64,000 nucleotides of DNA, from assembly GCA_947359465.1 (NCBI GenBank), contig OX375881.1, positions 76,469,914-76,533,913 of the forward strand. Reading direction: 5' to 3'. Positions 32,091-44,695 of this stretch are shown here, in pieces (the first letter of the stretch is position 1; each line of letters begins with the position of its first letter). Under the pieces are notes generated by a model that was not told where the DNA came from, did not search any database, and saw nothing but the letters and a program-made list of their open reading frames with translations. Source of the DNA: Metellina segmentata. Taxonomy: Eukaryota; Arthropoda; Arachnida; Araneae; Tetragnathidae. Both the position numbers and the translations under genes were made by a program.

Positions 32091-32360
32091 CCGTTTCATC
32101 TACTTGAAACGGTTAAGGCTAAGGCTTCTTGAATGGTTATGAATGTTCTACGTATATAAACCCTCCTCTCAACCAGGTATATCAGGGCCTTACCGTTTCA
32201 CCTCCTTCAAACGGTTAAGGCTAAGGCTTCTTGAATGGTTATAAATATTCTAAGTATATAAACCCTCCTCTCAACGAGGTACATCATGGATTTACCGTTT
32301 CACCTCCTTGAAACGGTTAAGACTAAGGCTCCTGAATGGTTATAAATATTCTAACGACTA
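32091..32360 (+). repeat. 102-bp tandem repeat, about 2.6 copies
   Basis: Units start at CCGTTTCA (32091, 32193, 32295) and contain GAAACGGTTAAGGCTAAGGC, GAATGGTTATAAATATTCTA and ATAAACCCTCCTCTCAAC. CCGTTTCA pairs with TGAAACGG within each unit, giving a small stem. Confidence 0.85.
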
Positions 32361-32736
32361 TACTCATTTGTGCCAAAACGATATATCGGGATAATATTCC
32401 AAGTCTGAACCTGAGTTAAGTTCCTTAGCACCTTCTTGAAAAGTTTGTCAAGGATCTTCTGTTTCGCAGCACTTTTACTTTATACATGTAACTATCATTT
32501 AATAAACCATACAAATTTTGTAAATATTTGAGAGGATTGTGACTTTGCAAATATGAAAACATCGATTTAGCTGAAAACATTGACGCAGTTTCCTGCAGAG
32601 TCAATTAGGCGTCTGGACTGTGTATCTACTCGGTATAGGTTTCGTGTCGGATAACAAGGATACTAGGTTAATCAAGGATCTACTGTATTTTCAAGTTTTT
32701 CTAGGATTCAGTTATTATATATGAAGGGGGGGGGGT
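32361..32736. other. unassigned DNA
   Basis: A G run lies at about 32725-32736. Nothing else was recognised. Confidence 0.5.
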
Positions 32737-33057
32737 TGTGGTAACCCGTAAGAAGATATGAAGAGTAACGGATTAGCAATAGAAGAATGGTGAGTTCGAA
32801 ACTAGGTCCAACCAAAGACCTTCATGTACACGGCGGATAGAAAATGTTAAATCTGTTGCGATTGTAACTGTTCTCACGTCTTTATTGTTGAAGGTTGGAG
32901 AGAGGGGTATTAGCTCAGGATTTTCTCTCGTCATCTGACCGTGTTTGAAAATTACGCGACTTTGTCATTGGATCTTTCCCTTCGTGATTGATCCCAGACC
33001 GTTGCCAATTGCCTGCAGTGTTGCTCCAGTACGGTGACATTAATTAACTACCTACCC
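32737..33057 (+). repeat. tRNA-derived SINE, diverged
   Basis: Head with GATTAGCAATAGAAGAATGG and GAGTTCGAAAC, the body blocks, and a TTAATTAACTACCTACC tail. A near full-length old copy. Confidence 0.7.
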
Positions 33058-34473
33058 TTCATTCGGTCGCAATGATCTAGAGTCTAAAAAGGCGCTTTTG
33101 CACTTTCTACCTCATTAAAGTTTGTATGACTAAGTAACTCTTCAAAATAATCCCACGAAGTTTGGAATCGATTGGTGCAGAGCTTCATAAATTATTCCAG
33201 TTTCAGTGCTCCGTGCCGTCGTTTTGGAGTGTAGCGTCAGAGAGGAAATATAAAGCTTAATTAAAATTGTAGAACCACAAAATCGACAGTCTTGAAGCAT
33301 GGAGTTACTGACTACCTTTAACATATTGTCAAGGCTAACGCATTGTTTTCAATGAATTACCGCCTTGTTCACTTATTTGGAAGGAGCTTTTAATGGGTCT
33401 CCAAGTAGTGTAAGTTCGTTGGAGGTTTGCTCTTTTGTCTAGGAACTTTGAAAGGAACATTGATCAACATCCAAAACAGTTGGTCTCGACTTGAAAGTCA
33501 CTTCATGTAACTTTTGTTAACTTTGTAACATTGTTAAGTTAATTAAAAGAGGTTTTGAATTTGTCTCTATCCATTACCCTTGAACAAAAGATCATAATCT
33601 AAAGCGGGAGTTGCCAAATGTCAGTCCATGAGACGGATCCGACACAGTAGAACCTTTACAACGGTCTTCATATCATTCGTATTTTTATTCCTTTTAAATT
33701 TATAACTAACTCCGAACTCATTCACGTATTATTCCACCAGGCAATCTGCAGTTCTCCTTCCATCACTTCTAACCAGTGTTTGACGTTTTGACCAATAGAA
33801 TTCCTTCTGTGATTCTTACAACCAATAGATGAGGATGTGTAGTCATTTTGTGTTGTAGGAGAAAATCAATAATGTGCTTCTTGAAACGCTCAGTTAGTTA
33901 AAGAAATTACAAAATTTCTGAAGAAGCCACGTTCTACTCAAATACTTGATCACGCCAATTAATGTTGTTATATTTAGCCAAAACAATATTCAGAGGTACT
34001 TAAAATGTGCGTTTATATTTTTCATTTACCAAAAAAATTAGTAATCTCATCATGAACGTCAAGAATTTTAGATTATTCGCCCTTTTATGGATTTTTTTCT
34101 AACCCATTCAAGAGCAGTTGAGAACGAGTAAATTGTGAGAACTTCCATTGTAATCCATCTTCCCTCACAAAAAAACTGAATGCAATTCCTTTAAAATATT
34201 CCTATAAGAACTGAGAGAATTGTACAATCATTATCTGCGTCTGTATTTTTGTGTACATTTGAGGCAACCTTTTCAATCACGAAAATTACCATGTCTAGTA
34301 ACATGGAATGGTTTGGTTTTATCATATATTTTCGGATTGCTGCATCAATCTGTGAATGTATATTTAAAATTGTATTAAAAACTATAAGTGTTGTAATCAG
34401 TAATATCTGAATAAGGTTTCACTTAATTAATAGCATCAGTAATTGCTACACGGAATTGGTAATTTGATATTTT
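33058..34473. other. unassigned DNA
   Basis: No repeat or gene was recognised in about 1.4 kb. Confidence 0.5.
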
Positions 34474-34748
34474 TTAATTAACGTCGTACTAGAGCAACAC
34501 AACGGGCTATTGACGACGGCCCAGGATCAATCCCCCTAAGGGAAAGATCCGATGACAACACCACGTCCTTTTAAACCACGGTCAGATGACGAGGCAACAC
34601 CTGAGCTTTAGCCCCACTCTCCAAACTTCCACACCAACCCAAAGTAATAACTTTCGGCCACGACAGATTTAAGGTGAACCAGCCGCCTCTACACCATAAA
34701 CTTTCTGATCTAGAGGCTAACACCATAACCACCAGACTGGTTGGTTGG
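34474..34748 (-). repeat. tRNA-derived SINE, well preserved
   Basis: Minus-strand copy: TAATTAACGTCGTACTAGAG tail, GGGAAAGATCCGATGACAAC, CCCACTCTCCAAACTTCCAC, and a head ending CACCATAACCACCAGACTGG. Confidence 0.75.
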
Positions 34749-35329
34749 CGCTGCACAGAATACATATATTAGTTTTTTTAAATATATTTAAAAATATAAA
34801 TAATTTTGCAATTCAAACCCGCTGGTACTATTTGTAAAATAATTTGTCTTAATGTCTTTAATCAGTCTTAAATTGGCCTTCACTGATGTCTGATAATTTT
34901 GAATAGACGTCCTTAACATCACTCACTATTACAGTTCCTATTCCGTTCGTTACCAGGGTAGCATCCACAGTCTAAATAATGACATCACTTTTCCCACTTC
35001 ATTTCCATTTGCCGTTTGAATTCCATCTTAACCCTCAACAAATCAATCACTAGTCTTAACTGAAGAGGGGCAAATAAAATGGGTACCCCGATTGCGGCAA
35101 ACGTTACTATAATTAGACTGGAGTAAATAATGTACCACTGCATTTTTTAAATTTGATATAATCTATACAGTCTTCGTCCTGTAAGCCTCGTATGTGGAAT
35201 ATAGAAAATTCTTAAAATAATGAGTCCATATAAATGACATGAGTCAATGTTAACCTCACTATTAATTCTGTTTGAAATCAGTGAACTTAGTAATCTAGTT
35301 AGTTTTTAGAAGTCATTTCCTTTAATTGA
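34749..35329. other. unassigned DNA
   Basis: Nothing recognisable was seen. Confidence 0.5.
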
Positions 35330-36790
35330 AAAACGGAAATATGGTTTTATTTCATTCCAATGCATCTCAAAAAATACCCATTATGCGTCCCATATCGGAA
35401 TTTCAGCAAAAATATCAGATTAGGGAAATGTGTGATCATCAATCACTGTCGAAGATTCAATAGGAAGTGTACAAAACGTAACTCTAAACGGAAAAGAAAA
35501 ACATAAAAAATGAAATATGTTACATTCACCACAGATTCCGGAAGATATTTCTCCCATGTTTGTCTTTTAGCTGATTAAGATTAATCTAATCAATGATGCA
35601 GCATTATATTAGCCATTACCTTTTGTGATCCCTCTTGATATGTCCTAAATTGACCATCCCTAATCTTAGTTTCATAACCCTCGAAAGTGCAATAAAAAAT
35701 TTATTCTGAACATATTAAGCCCAATATATAAGAAAATAGCAAAATCCCGATTTCTCTGATATCTTGAAATTGGTTGGGAGATCAGCAATCTACGATAATT
35801 GTAATTTGTTGAAAAGTTATTACCCTAAGCTGAAGGCGGATATTAACCTATTCAAATGAACCGATAACGAACTTAACCATTTTGCGACCTCCATAGTTGG
35901 TAACAAAAGTATCATATTAGGGAGATGTGCGAGCTTCAATTCGAACGGGATAAAGACAACTCTAAATCGAAAGCAAAGACACAAGAAGTAAAATAAAATC
36001 TGAATATTTTCTTCCACACACTCCAGAATAGGTACAAAGTTAATGTCATCAACAATAGAACATTATTTCTGTGCTCGGATGGCTAAATTTTATAAGTCAC
36101 TTTCCGAAAAAATTGATTAAGTCCCATCCTGGAGTCTTTTTTGTTAATGTTTAGAAAGTGGCAAAATGTCGTAAGACTTTTTCTTTCATTTTATAAGAAA
36201 ACAAAGGTGGGAAAATTGTAATAAATCAAAAACCACAGAACCACATGTTGAATCTTGAATCTTAAAATTGCTGTCACGAAAAATTAAAAAAGTGTCTTAG
36301 AACATTTTTCCATCTGAGCTCAGATTTAATCCTTATTACAAAAAATCTCTTAAGATCTATCCTAATCTTAGTCGTATAAATCTAGTATTTTCAATAAAAA
36401 ATTTATTCTGAACTTCTTAAGTCCAAATAAATAAGAAAATGGCAAATTCCCCATTTACCTGACTCGGTTGTCAGTTTAGTCTGACGAGTCTTGGGAAATT
36501 TTGTGAGTTCAGCAGTCTACGATATTTGCTGAAAAGTCAGTGCCCTGCGCCGAAGACGAATTTTAACCTGTTCCAAAATGCAGCGACAAAAATTAACCAT
36601 CCATTTTTCGGCCCACATCAGGGCAACAAAAATATCAGATATGGGAAATGTGTGAGCTTCAATCACTGTCAACGACTTCAATGGGGACAAAAGATAACTC
36701 TAAATCGAAAGCAAGAGCACAAAAAAATATAATGAAATCTGTCTATTTTCCTCCACAGCCTCCGGAAGAGATTTCCCCACATAGACGTCT
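35330..36790 (+). repeat. Long degenerate tandem repeat, three units of about 500-700 bp
   Basis: The block AATATCAGAT(T/A)-GGGAAATGTGTGA...CTCTAAA(T/C)CGAAAG...AAATCTG(T/A)...CTCCAGA appears near 35408, 35906 and 36610. The block CCTAATCTTAG...AATAAAAAATTTATTCTGAA appears near 35660 and 36361. Length differences between units reflect internal indels. Confidence 0.65.
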
Positions 36791-36824
36791 TTAAGATGAC
36801 AATCGATTTTTTCACCAACCATCT

Positions 36825-36880
36825 CCCCCAACGGTGCTTCACTCTTCCTTCCCCCAACGGTGCTTCACTCTTCCTTCCCC
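36825..36880 (+). repeat. 26-bp direct repeat, two copies
   Basis: CCCCCAACGGTGCTTCACTC plus TTCCTT occurs at 36825 and 36851, with no change between copies. Confidence 0.85.
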
Positions 36881-37309
36881 CAACTGGCTGGCTTGGACTG
36901 CTATAGTTACTACGAGGCACAACTTAGCAGTTCTGCTTTCTACAAAAGTAGGACATTGGAGAAAAATAGGTTGTTGCAGACAATGTTGTTTGTTTCTGGA
37001 CGGGCCGAAGGAACTTTTCTTCGCTTAGCGCTAGAGAGAATTCTTTCTGACGTTCTCTTTTTATTGCATTTTGACAGGCGCCATAATGTCTTGGAATTTA
37101 TGAGTACTTGATTTCGTTGGGAGCTCGCTGCTATAACTTGTGCTTCTGGGACTTTGGACAGCTCTTTCTATAATCATGTGTTCGTTCTTGTTTCATATTA
37201 AATTAGATCAAGCATTCCTGTACCATAATTCTCAATGTTTTTAGTAGGTCAGCTGTTCTTTTTCTGGTTGGCATCTGATTTTTTAGTTCGTCCATGTAAT
37301 TTTCTTTTT
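36881..37309. other. unassigned DNA
   Basis: Nothing recognisable was seen. Confidence 0.5.
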
Positions 37310-37870
37310 TCTTAATTTAATATGAAGAATTGATTATGGTATAAGACTGCAGGTAAACACTTTTTCGAGACATCTGCAATATTAAGAAATGCTGGTTGGG
37401 TTTTTTAACGCATAAACCATCTAATTTGATGTAATGAATTGATTGGTGACTAAGATGATAACGAAAACATTCTTCCGAGGCATCTGCTAAATTATGAAAG
37501 GTTAGTTAGATTTTATGCCACAAAGAACATTTAGTTTGATGTAATTAATTAATTAATGAGTAAGACCATAATGAAAACACCTATTCGAGACATCTGATAA
37601 ATTATGAATGGCTGGTTGGGTTTTATGACGCAAAGTTCATCTAATTTACTGTAATTAATTTATTGTTGAGTTAGACCATAATTAAAGCACTTTTAAAAGA
37701 AATCTTATACATTATGTGAGGCTGGTTGGGTGTTATGACGCAAATATCATCCAATTTAATGTAATGAAGTGATTAAACTAGACCATATTGAAAACAATTT
37801 ACTAGACATATGCTAAATCATGAAATATTGGTTGGTTGGATTTTATGGTGCAATAGCCATATTTGAGCAT
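37310..37870 (+). repeat. Minisatellite with 105-118 bp unit, about five copies
   Basis: Successive units carry GGTTGGGTTTTATGACGCAA, ATCTAATTTGATGTAATGAA, GACCATAATGAAAACA and CGAGACATCTG(A/C)TAAAT, at spacings of roughly 105-116 bases. Divergence between units is moderate. Confidence 0.75.
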
Positions 37871-39135
37871 ACAACGACATATATTAAACCTAAAACGTCA
37901 AGTAATGGATGTACATGTACAAGAAAGCTTTACTGATAAAGAAGAAAGAAATAAATTTAGGTTATATAAGTAGAGATGCAGAGATAAATTAGTACAAAAA
38001 GCATATTATCTATAAACTCATCAGGAGCCATCATTACCAACCGAATGCGTTCGATATCACGATTCAAAGTTGAATCATGTTCAATATTTATCTAGACAAA
38101 GTGTTGTCAAAACACATTTTCGAGATATTTTTAATTACAAACAGCATATTTTTGGGTCAAAATATTCACAGCGTGTTACTTAATTTTGAAAGGGGTGTAT
38201 ATAAGTGTATACAAAGAACCAAACAGCCGGGGTGCAATAAACCATAAAACGAAAATCGAAACTACCCATGCAAGCGCACTGAAGCTGCAGACAGCATGGT
38301 AAGCAATATAATTTCAAAACCACGAGAATTTCAAAAAAATTACAACAAAAATGTTAAAAAAATAACAAAAAATGAAGAATAGTTGGTGGATCAGGGCGTC
38401 ATCAGGAAGTCAGGGACTTTTGTTGTACTTTTTTTGAAATCATACATACATATATATCGTCTACCACAGGTTATATTGTGAAGAGGAGGCCTTCTCAATA
38501 GACGGACGAAACTCGCACCAAAAAGCGTCGTCCATAATTCATTATGCTCAGACCAGAGAAAAAGCACTTCTCAGCAAAAGAAGACACTTTGATTACGACG
38601 TGTTTTTATGACCCGTGGTGTCATAAAATATGGTTAATCTTTTCCAGTCCCCTTTCATGCGCTGCTATGTAATCAAGGAGAAATGCAAGGCCATAAAAAG
38701 CAGCCCAAACTATACCTGAAATATTTTCCTTAATATATTTAATAAATATAGATCTTTTTAGTGTTTAAACAAGAAAACAATTGCATCAGCTCATTGGCAG
38801 CATTCAATTATAATTTATACTCTGAGATTACATCGCTTTTAAAAGATTATGACTCACACGCAGACAGTAGTGGAGACATAATAAAGTTCTGAAATTTTTC
38901 CTCTGATGTCTCCCTTGTGATGTAGTAAGTGCACATTTACTCCATAAATTTAATTTTTACTGTTGATCGTTAAGATATTAGAATGCTTGCTTAGATTTTT
39001 ATTCCAAGGACTTCCACTTTATTAATAAATAGAATGGCTGTCTATAAAGAAGGAGATACTTATAATATACAAATGAACAAGTGTTTAACTTGTAAAAAGC
39101 CCTTATGTCTCCAATATGCAGGATGTTTCAAATCC
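37871..39135. other. mostly unassigned, with a possible promoter at 38197
   Basis: Apart from the TATA/ATG/donor combination listed separately, no coding or repeat was recognised. Confidence 0.45.
38197..38304 (+). promoter_or_regulatory. Possible TATA promoter with a Met-only first exon
   Basis: GTATATAAG at 38197-38205 is followed about 90 bases later by ATG (38296-38298) abutting GTAAGC, a good splice donor. Arthropod cuticle and secreted-protein genes often have such very short first coding exons. No acceptor or downstream exon was found within the next kilobase, so this may be chance. Confidence 0.25.
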
Positions 39136-39556
39136 GAAGCACGTTATATCTGTCGTAGCCTCAAATGTCCTCACATTGGTGTGGAAGTTTGGAGAATGGA
39201 GTGCTAGCTCAGGTGTCGTTCTCGTCATCTGAACATGGATCAAAACTACTGGTAATTGTCCTTGTATCTTTCCCTTCGCAACATGTGGATTATAAGAATG
39301 AACTCAATCCAATCAAAAACCGACGTGTACACGGAGGCTGGTGCACGTTAAATATGTCGTGTCCTCAGATGTTTTCAAGTTATATGGTGTGGATGTTGTT
39401 AGAGATACGTTCCAGCTCAGGTGTTTACCAAGTCGTCTGTCCGTGATTCAAAATTACGTGGAGTTGTCCTAGGTTCTTTTCCTTGAGAATTGATCCCGGA
39501 CCGTTACCAATAGCCCGTTGTGTTTCTCCAGTGCGACGTTTATTAATTACCTTACC
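39136..39556 (+). repeat. Two SINE copies in tandem, same orientation
   Basis: The first is partial (39136-39280, body only). The second (39310-39556) has a remnant head, TCCAGCTCAGGTGTTTACC, GAATTGATCCCGGACCGTTA and an AATTACCTTACC tail. Confidence 0.7.
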
Positions 39557-41119
39557 TTGGATGTTCAACTCGAAAATAAATCTTGGAGATCGAACCTTTT
39601 CCACATGGTTAAGATGGAAGTGGTGAGAAAATTCACCAAGTGTTCAAAAATGGGTTATTTGTTGATATCTTTATTCTTGACGTACAGCATGTATTCATTC
39701 AAAAATACATGCATAACCAATTTTACTAAGGCTTACCAATGCTTCTAATTTGACTGTTTTCGTAAGTTTATCTGCGCAACCGTAGGCATTTGTCAGCTAA
39801 ATAGATCAATCAATTTCTAATATTTGGATAATTTATATAACATTTAAAGACTCCAAAACACTTTTTTTACTGAAAGAAATATATATTTGAAGAGATAATA
39901 CTATGAAAAATGCATCATATTGCTTTGTATGAAAAAAATGTAACTTACACACTAGTCATCTAATAAAATAAAATTCTTACTTGTACCTTCTTACAATGTA
40001 TATCTACAATTAATTCCTTATACAAAAAGTTATTATAGTTCAACAGTATACTTGGAGATATTTTAAAATTGGATTTCATCAAATCCATATCTTAAAGAGA
40101 ATACCTTCTTCAGGGCCTTTAAACAAAATTGTGTATGCTAAAAGTTTATGCCTCAAACAGCACTTTTCACTTTCTTTTCATTTTTTACCAACTTATGACG
40201 AACATACGATAAAAAGAACTTTGGCGTTTCACAAACTAGTCATAAAATGCATCTCTGGTCAAGAAATAGTTTAAAAAGTCTTTTTCCTCAGAGATTCTGT
40301 TGTATTTCCCAAAGGATGGAGCAAAGGAAAAGTTTATTGGCAGTTTTACGCTTGAATACAACAGTAAAACGCAATCAGCCGTTTAAACATTTTTCCATCG
40401 TGAAATAAATCTTTCAGTCAGTTTATGACCGGGTATTTTATCAAAAATGTACACCAAACAAAAGTTTTCAGTAGTAAATAACACTATACATAACAAATAG
40501 TAACTAGAAATGGAACCTAATTTAAAAAGTGTATTGGAAGTTGCAAATTTATTCTTCATATGGTATTTAAATTTGTTCTTTTGTATTGTGTTCTTTGTTT
40601 TTTTAAATTTGTTTGATTGTATCTTTGAGAATTTACTTCATGATTGTTAAATTTTGAATTAAACACGCTTATGATGTCGATATAAGCTAGTATAAATTTA
40701 TATTTACTCTTACTTGATTATTTTATACTTTGGTTATAACTGATTTTATCATCTATTTTCCCGTATTTTCGTTTAGTAACTAAAGTACATTTTTCCTGAA
40801 TAGATTTAATCATCAACAAGTTCCACTTAATTCCATATTTAACACAACATGCTCACCCATTATATTACTTATTTATAACTATCTCAGTCTACAATTTGGT
40901 TTTTGAATCACATGGTTGTGAACAAGTCGATTCTTTAAATTAGGGGTCAAGTAAATGTGAACATTGCGTTCCAGGTATTGGAGTACTCAGCAAGTTTCTG
41001 CGTTTGAGTTTATGATTCGGTACCAAAAACAATAGCCGTGATAGAGAGTTGGCGAAACTAATAATCACGTCTGTCGATCGCCATACTATGTCAGTCCTTT
41101 TATCAAGAGTAATTGGTAA
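39557..41119. other. unassigned AT-rich DNA
   Basis: About 1.5 kb with no recognised element, gene or RNA. Confidence 0.5.
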
Positions 41120-41160
41120 TTTTCAATTGACATCGTACTAGAGCAACAGAACGGGCTATT
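41120..41160 (-). repeat. SINE tail fragment
   Basis: GACATCGTACTAGAGCAACA then GAACGGGCTATT is the inverted 3' end of the common SINE. Confidence 0.55.
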
Positions 41161-41314
41161 CTTTACCAAGACAGCTTACTATCTTTTTAGAAAGGGACTT
41201 CCTTAAGGTCAACTGCCTTCTCGAAGATTTCCACATTCTTAAACTATTGGTTCTATTCCTTGTTGGTTCTTCTGTGTCAGTAAGACGTTGGTTGTGTGCA
41301 CGTGCACACATCCA

Positions 41315-41761
41315 GTAACCCGGTGCACACATCCGGTCTTTCAACGTGCGGCAACGCTACCGCAACGTAAGTGCGGTCTGAGATACATTAAATCCAATGG
41401 AGTAGTGCACACATGCCTCCGCCGACGCGCACGTCCAATTTACGTGCAATTTGTACCGCACTTCCCCACGGCGCCGCAGCTCGCCGCACACGCGTCTACG
41501 GTCTCAAGTACCTTCTTTTTATTAATAAATGTAATATATATAATAATTAATAAATGGTTGTATCCAGTAACGTTTATTTTGTTTCAAAATGTATTTTTTG
41601 TACACCAAGTATGCGAAATAAACACGTTTTCTTCGATAGAATATTTATTGCAAATGGCGCGGAATGAGTACTTGCGTCATTTCACTGTTATGTGTGCTTA
41701 GATGGGCTTCGGTGTCGTAACGGCGCCGTACGTTAAAAAACCGGATGTGCGCACTGGGCCT
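41315..41761 (-). mobile_element. MITE with GC-rich inverted repeats, copy 2
   Basis: Ends CGGTGCACACATCCGG (left) and CCGGATGTGCGCACTGGGCC (right) are inverted repeats, and the inner CAACGT...CGGCGCCG pattern is also inverted. The interior is collinear with 43286-43748 in the opposite orientation. A 137-codon open frame across it is non-coding in appearance. Superfamily was not decided; PIF/Harbinger-type is possible. Confidence 0.7.
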
Positions 41762-42017
41762 TATGTGGTATTGCATGTCTTCTGTCTGGCGCAAAATGGC
41801 CTAATATGGTCCTTGCGCCATAAAACCTCCGTACAAATCAACCAACCTTAAACTTTTCTCCGATTTTATTCACAAATTCTTTAGTTTTAATATGAATGTT
41901 TAGACAAACAATTACGGTCAACATGTTTTCAAATTATTGTTTTCTTTTGATGAGCAATTATGAGTAATAGATGAAGTAATTCCTATTGTCAAGTAGATGG
42001 TTGCTAGATGAAATTGC
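41762..42017. other. unassigned DNA
   Basis: Nothing recognisable was seen. Confidence 0.5.
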
Positions 42018-42120
42018 GCCCCGCTGGAACAACTATTAACAGCGGTCCGGGATCAATCCCAAAGGAATAGGTCAAAGGATAACATGACGAAATGTTCAAT
42101 CATGGTGAGATGACGTGAGT
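42018..42120 (-). repeat. SINE 3' half, minus strand
   Basis: GGTCCGGGATCAATCCCAAA and flanking blocks match the inverted body. The head is missing. Confidence 0.6.
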
Positions 42121-42249
42121 AATGTTGGTATAACAAAAATATTTATAGACTTTAAAAACTAAAATATTTCTAGTAAAAGAAATAGCTCCAAAGTTATGAA
42201 AAGGATCGACATTAATCATATCATACCCAAAATAGCTTGTATTTAATTA

Positions 42250-42366
42250 ATCGTCTGACCGGTTGTTTAAAATAACCATGCTTTGTCCTCGGATTTTTCA
42301 TCTCAGGCCTGGCAATCACTAATAGCCCATTTTATTGCTCCAGTGCGACGCAAATTCAACTTCCTA
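42250..42366 (+). repeat. SINE 3' half, plus strand
   Basis: GTCCTCGGATTTTTCATCTC, AATAGCCCATTTTATTGCTC, CAGTGCGACG and an ACTTCCTACC tail. With 42018-42120 it forms an inverted pair about 130 bases apart. Confidence 0.6.
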
Positions 42367-43285
42367 CCAAGAATATGATTTTAAAAAGTTTTCATGTCAA
42401 ATATTAGCCTATTCTGTGTAAATTCGCGACTAAACTTTCATTATAGCAATGCATTTGGAGACTTATCAACATTCGTTTAATATCACAATTCAGATAAATC
42501 TAACCACGTATAAATATTGTTAAATGAATACAACGTATAGCAGTTATTTTATCACAGAAATAAAAGACCTTATTAAGACTAAGCAGACTAAGCTCTGTTA
42601 TAAGCACGGTCACTTATCGACCCGTTTCTTTGTCTTATATATCGCATTATCTTTTCTTTACTTCTCCAATTATTAAGTTATCTGCTGATGTCTATCTTTT
42701 TCACCTCTGTGCATTCATGTTATTTAATACGAAGGAGAAATTGTCTCCCTATTAAAACCATTAGAAATTGAGGAATTGTCATAGGAATTGAGGAAAGTAA
42801 GAATGTAAAAGTAAAATTGATTCAGAAGGCTTACCAGGTAGAAAATTGTTTCGAATCATTTTATTGGAGAGTCTAAATCAAATGAATTATTTTATACGAA
42901 ATATTAATATGTTTTATACTTTGATATTTTTGTAACGTATGTCCGATCGATATTTGGTGTCATTTCTTTTGAAGAGACAAGCGATTAAGGGTTATTTTCA
43001 GATCGGTTTATTTTTCAATTTAAAACAATTTACAAAATAATTATTTTTTTTTCCTTTTTTTTCTGAATTTAGGTGTGACAATAAGCAATTAAAAGCTGTA
43101 TCTATAAAATAATTGTATAAGAGAAAAATACAATTAGCAAAAGTAATTAAAACATTACACGTATGAAATTTTACTATCTCCTAAATAGAACACAGATAGC
43201 TGGTACAAAACAATGCAAATACATTATCCCAAAAAATGAATACAATTATACGAATGAATTTATAAGGTATACAAATTCATACTCA
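42367..43285. other. unassigned AT-rich DNA
   Basis: Nothing recognisable was seen. Confidence 0.5.
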
Positions 43286-43748
43286 GGCCCGATGCACACA
43301 TCCGCTTTTTCAACGTCCGGCGCCGAAACCTAAATATGCACACATAACCGTGAAATGACGCGTTCTCATTTCCACGCCATTTGTGATGAATAACTATCGA
43401 AGAAAACGTGTTTACTGCATATATACATTTATTAATTATTATTTATATACCATTTATTTATGAAAACAAAGTACTTGACACCAGAGAAGTGAGTGCGGCG
43501 ATCTTGCGGCGAGCTGTTGCGCCGTGGGGAACTCCTGTACAAATTGCACGCAAGTTGGATGTGCGGCGCCGCAGCGGCACCGGATGTAAGTGTATAGAAA
43601 AATATGTGGATGTATGTGTAATTGTGAACTCAATTGGATCTGATGTAGATCTAAAGTTTTTCTAAATTGGATCTATTGTAATCTCAGACCGCACCTGCGT
43701 AACCGCTGCGGCGCCGAACATTAAAAAACCGGATGCGTGCATCGGGCT
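43286..43748 (+). mobile_element. MITE with GC-rich inverted repeats, copy 3
   Basis: The left end GGCCCGATGCACACATCCG matches the inverse of the right end GGATGCGTGCATCGGGCT. The inner TTTTTCAACGTCCGGCGCCG mirrors CGGCGCCGAACATTAAAAA. About 463 bp. No clear target duplication was seen. Copies also lie at 1484 and 41315. Confidence 0.75.
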
Positions 43749-43770
43749 TTAGACTTTAACAGAGGATAAA

Positions 43771-44300
43771 CAAAATGCATACTGAAATCGATGTTATTTG
43801 TTTATTGTCGAATGGCAACAACATATATAAATAATATAAAATCGATTGTTATGGGACGCATTCACTAATTTTGCCACTTAGTTTAAATACGCTTCATAAG
43901 AATTTCACATATCTGATTGAAACCGGCACAGAAAAAAAAATTCGAGCAATCAGAGCTAAAGCGCAAAAAAATGGCAAACCGCCTTCGAACAAGGAAATGT
44001 GCAGCAAAGTGGAGTATACATTCGGAATCCATTAATGGTAAAGTGACTGAGGTGTGCTTTTTGCCATGCATTCCATTGAAAATAAGAATTGACATTAGTA
44101 AAAGGAAAGGAGAAAAAATGCTGTCATATATCTCTGGATCATTTTATTTCGTTTAGAAGTATAAAATCCATTTATGTAAATATAGGTGTTATATTAAAAT
44201 GGATTGAAATAAGATATGAAATGCGAGTATCACCACGCTTTGCTATAAATAGATTTAAGAAAGTTTAGCTCCGGTCTAATGCTATGCGCTGGTCTGCTAG
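43771..44300 (+). mobile_element. Helitron-like copy, 5' truncated
   Basis: GAAATCGATGTTATTTGTTT and TCGAATGGCAACAA match the 5' subterminal part of the 22649 element, and the end is GGTCTGCTAG (CTAG 44297-44300) followed by T. The tail before it lacks a clean hairpin. The MITE abuts its left side. Confidence 0.5.
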
Positions 44301-44695
44301 TATAATATAACGTAGTTAAGCATAATTTTCACATATATCTACGGTCATTCACCCTTAACAAGCGTTGGGCTTCCGGTATCTAACCTTATTGGAATTGTGA
44401 AGGCTAGGTACATACACTACAGAGAGGGTATAAAAGTAGAGTGTGCAATGAAAACCGCTTTATCTACACAGGATCATGTGACCAAAACTAGTAGTAACGT
44501 GACCCTTTGGCGCACTGAAGCCCGTCTTTGCTACTGCTTTGGCTTGGTAGTGATGTATCGGCTGGAATGCATCGTGGCTGCATGCATGGAATGTTCAACA
44601 CCATCCCTAGCATCCTTTATTGTATCGAGATCATGTGACCTTACTTGACCCGAATTCGGAACATCGTCCTTAATTTTTGGAGGTATGTGTCAATA
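44301..44695. other. unassigned, with ATCATGTGACC repeats
   Basis: ATCATGTGACC occurs at 44463 and 44630, and the first lies in a CAGGATCATGTGACCAAAAC context also seen (diverged) at 47745. It is related to the dispersed repeat at 47.65 kb. The 83-codon frame here has no recognisable content. Confidence 0.4.

Noticed and set aside
41288..41701. 137-codon open frame on +
   Set aside because: It lies within the GC-rich MITE; the frame is a by-product of its composition.
43917..44156. 79-codon basic open frame inside the Helitron-like copy
   Set aside because: It is Lys/Arg-rich from A-rich DNA; no Rep or helicase motif.
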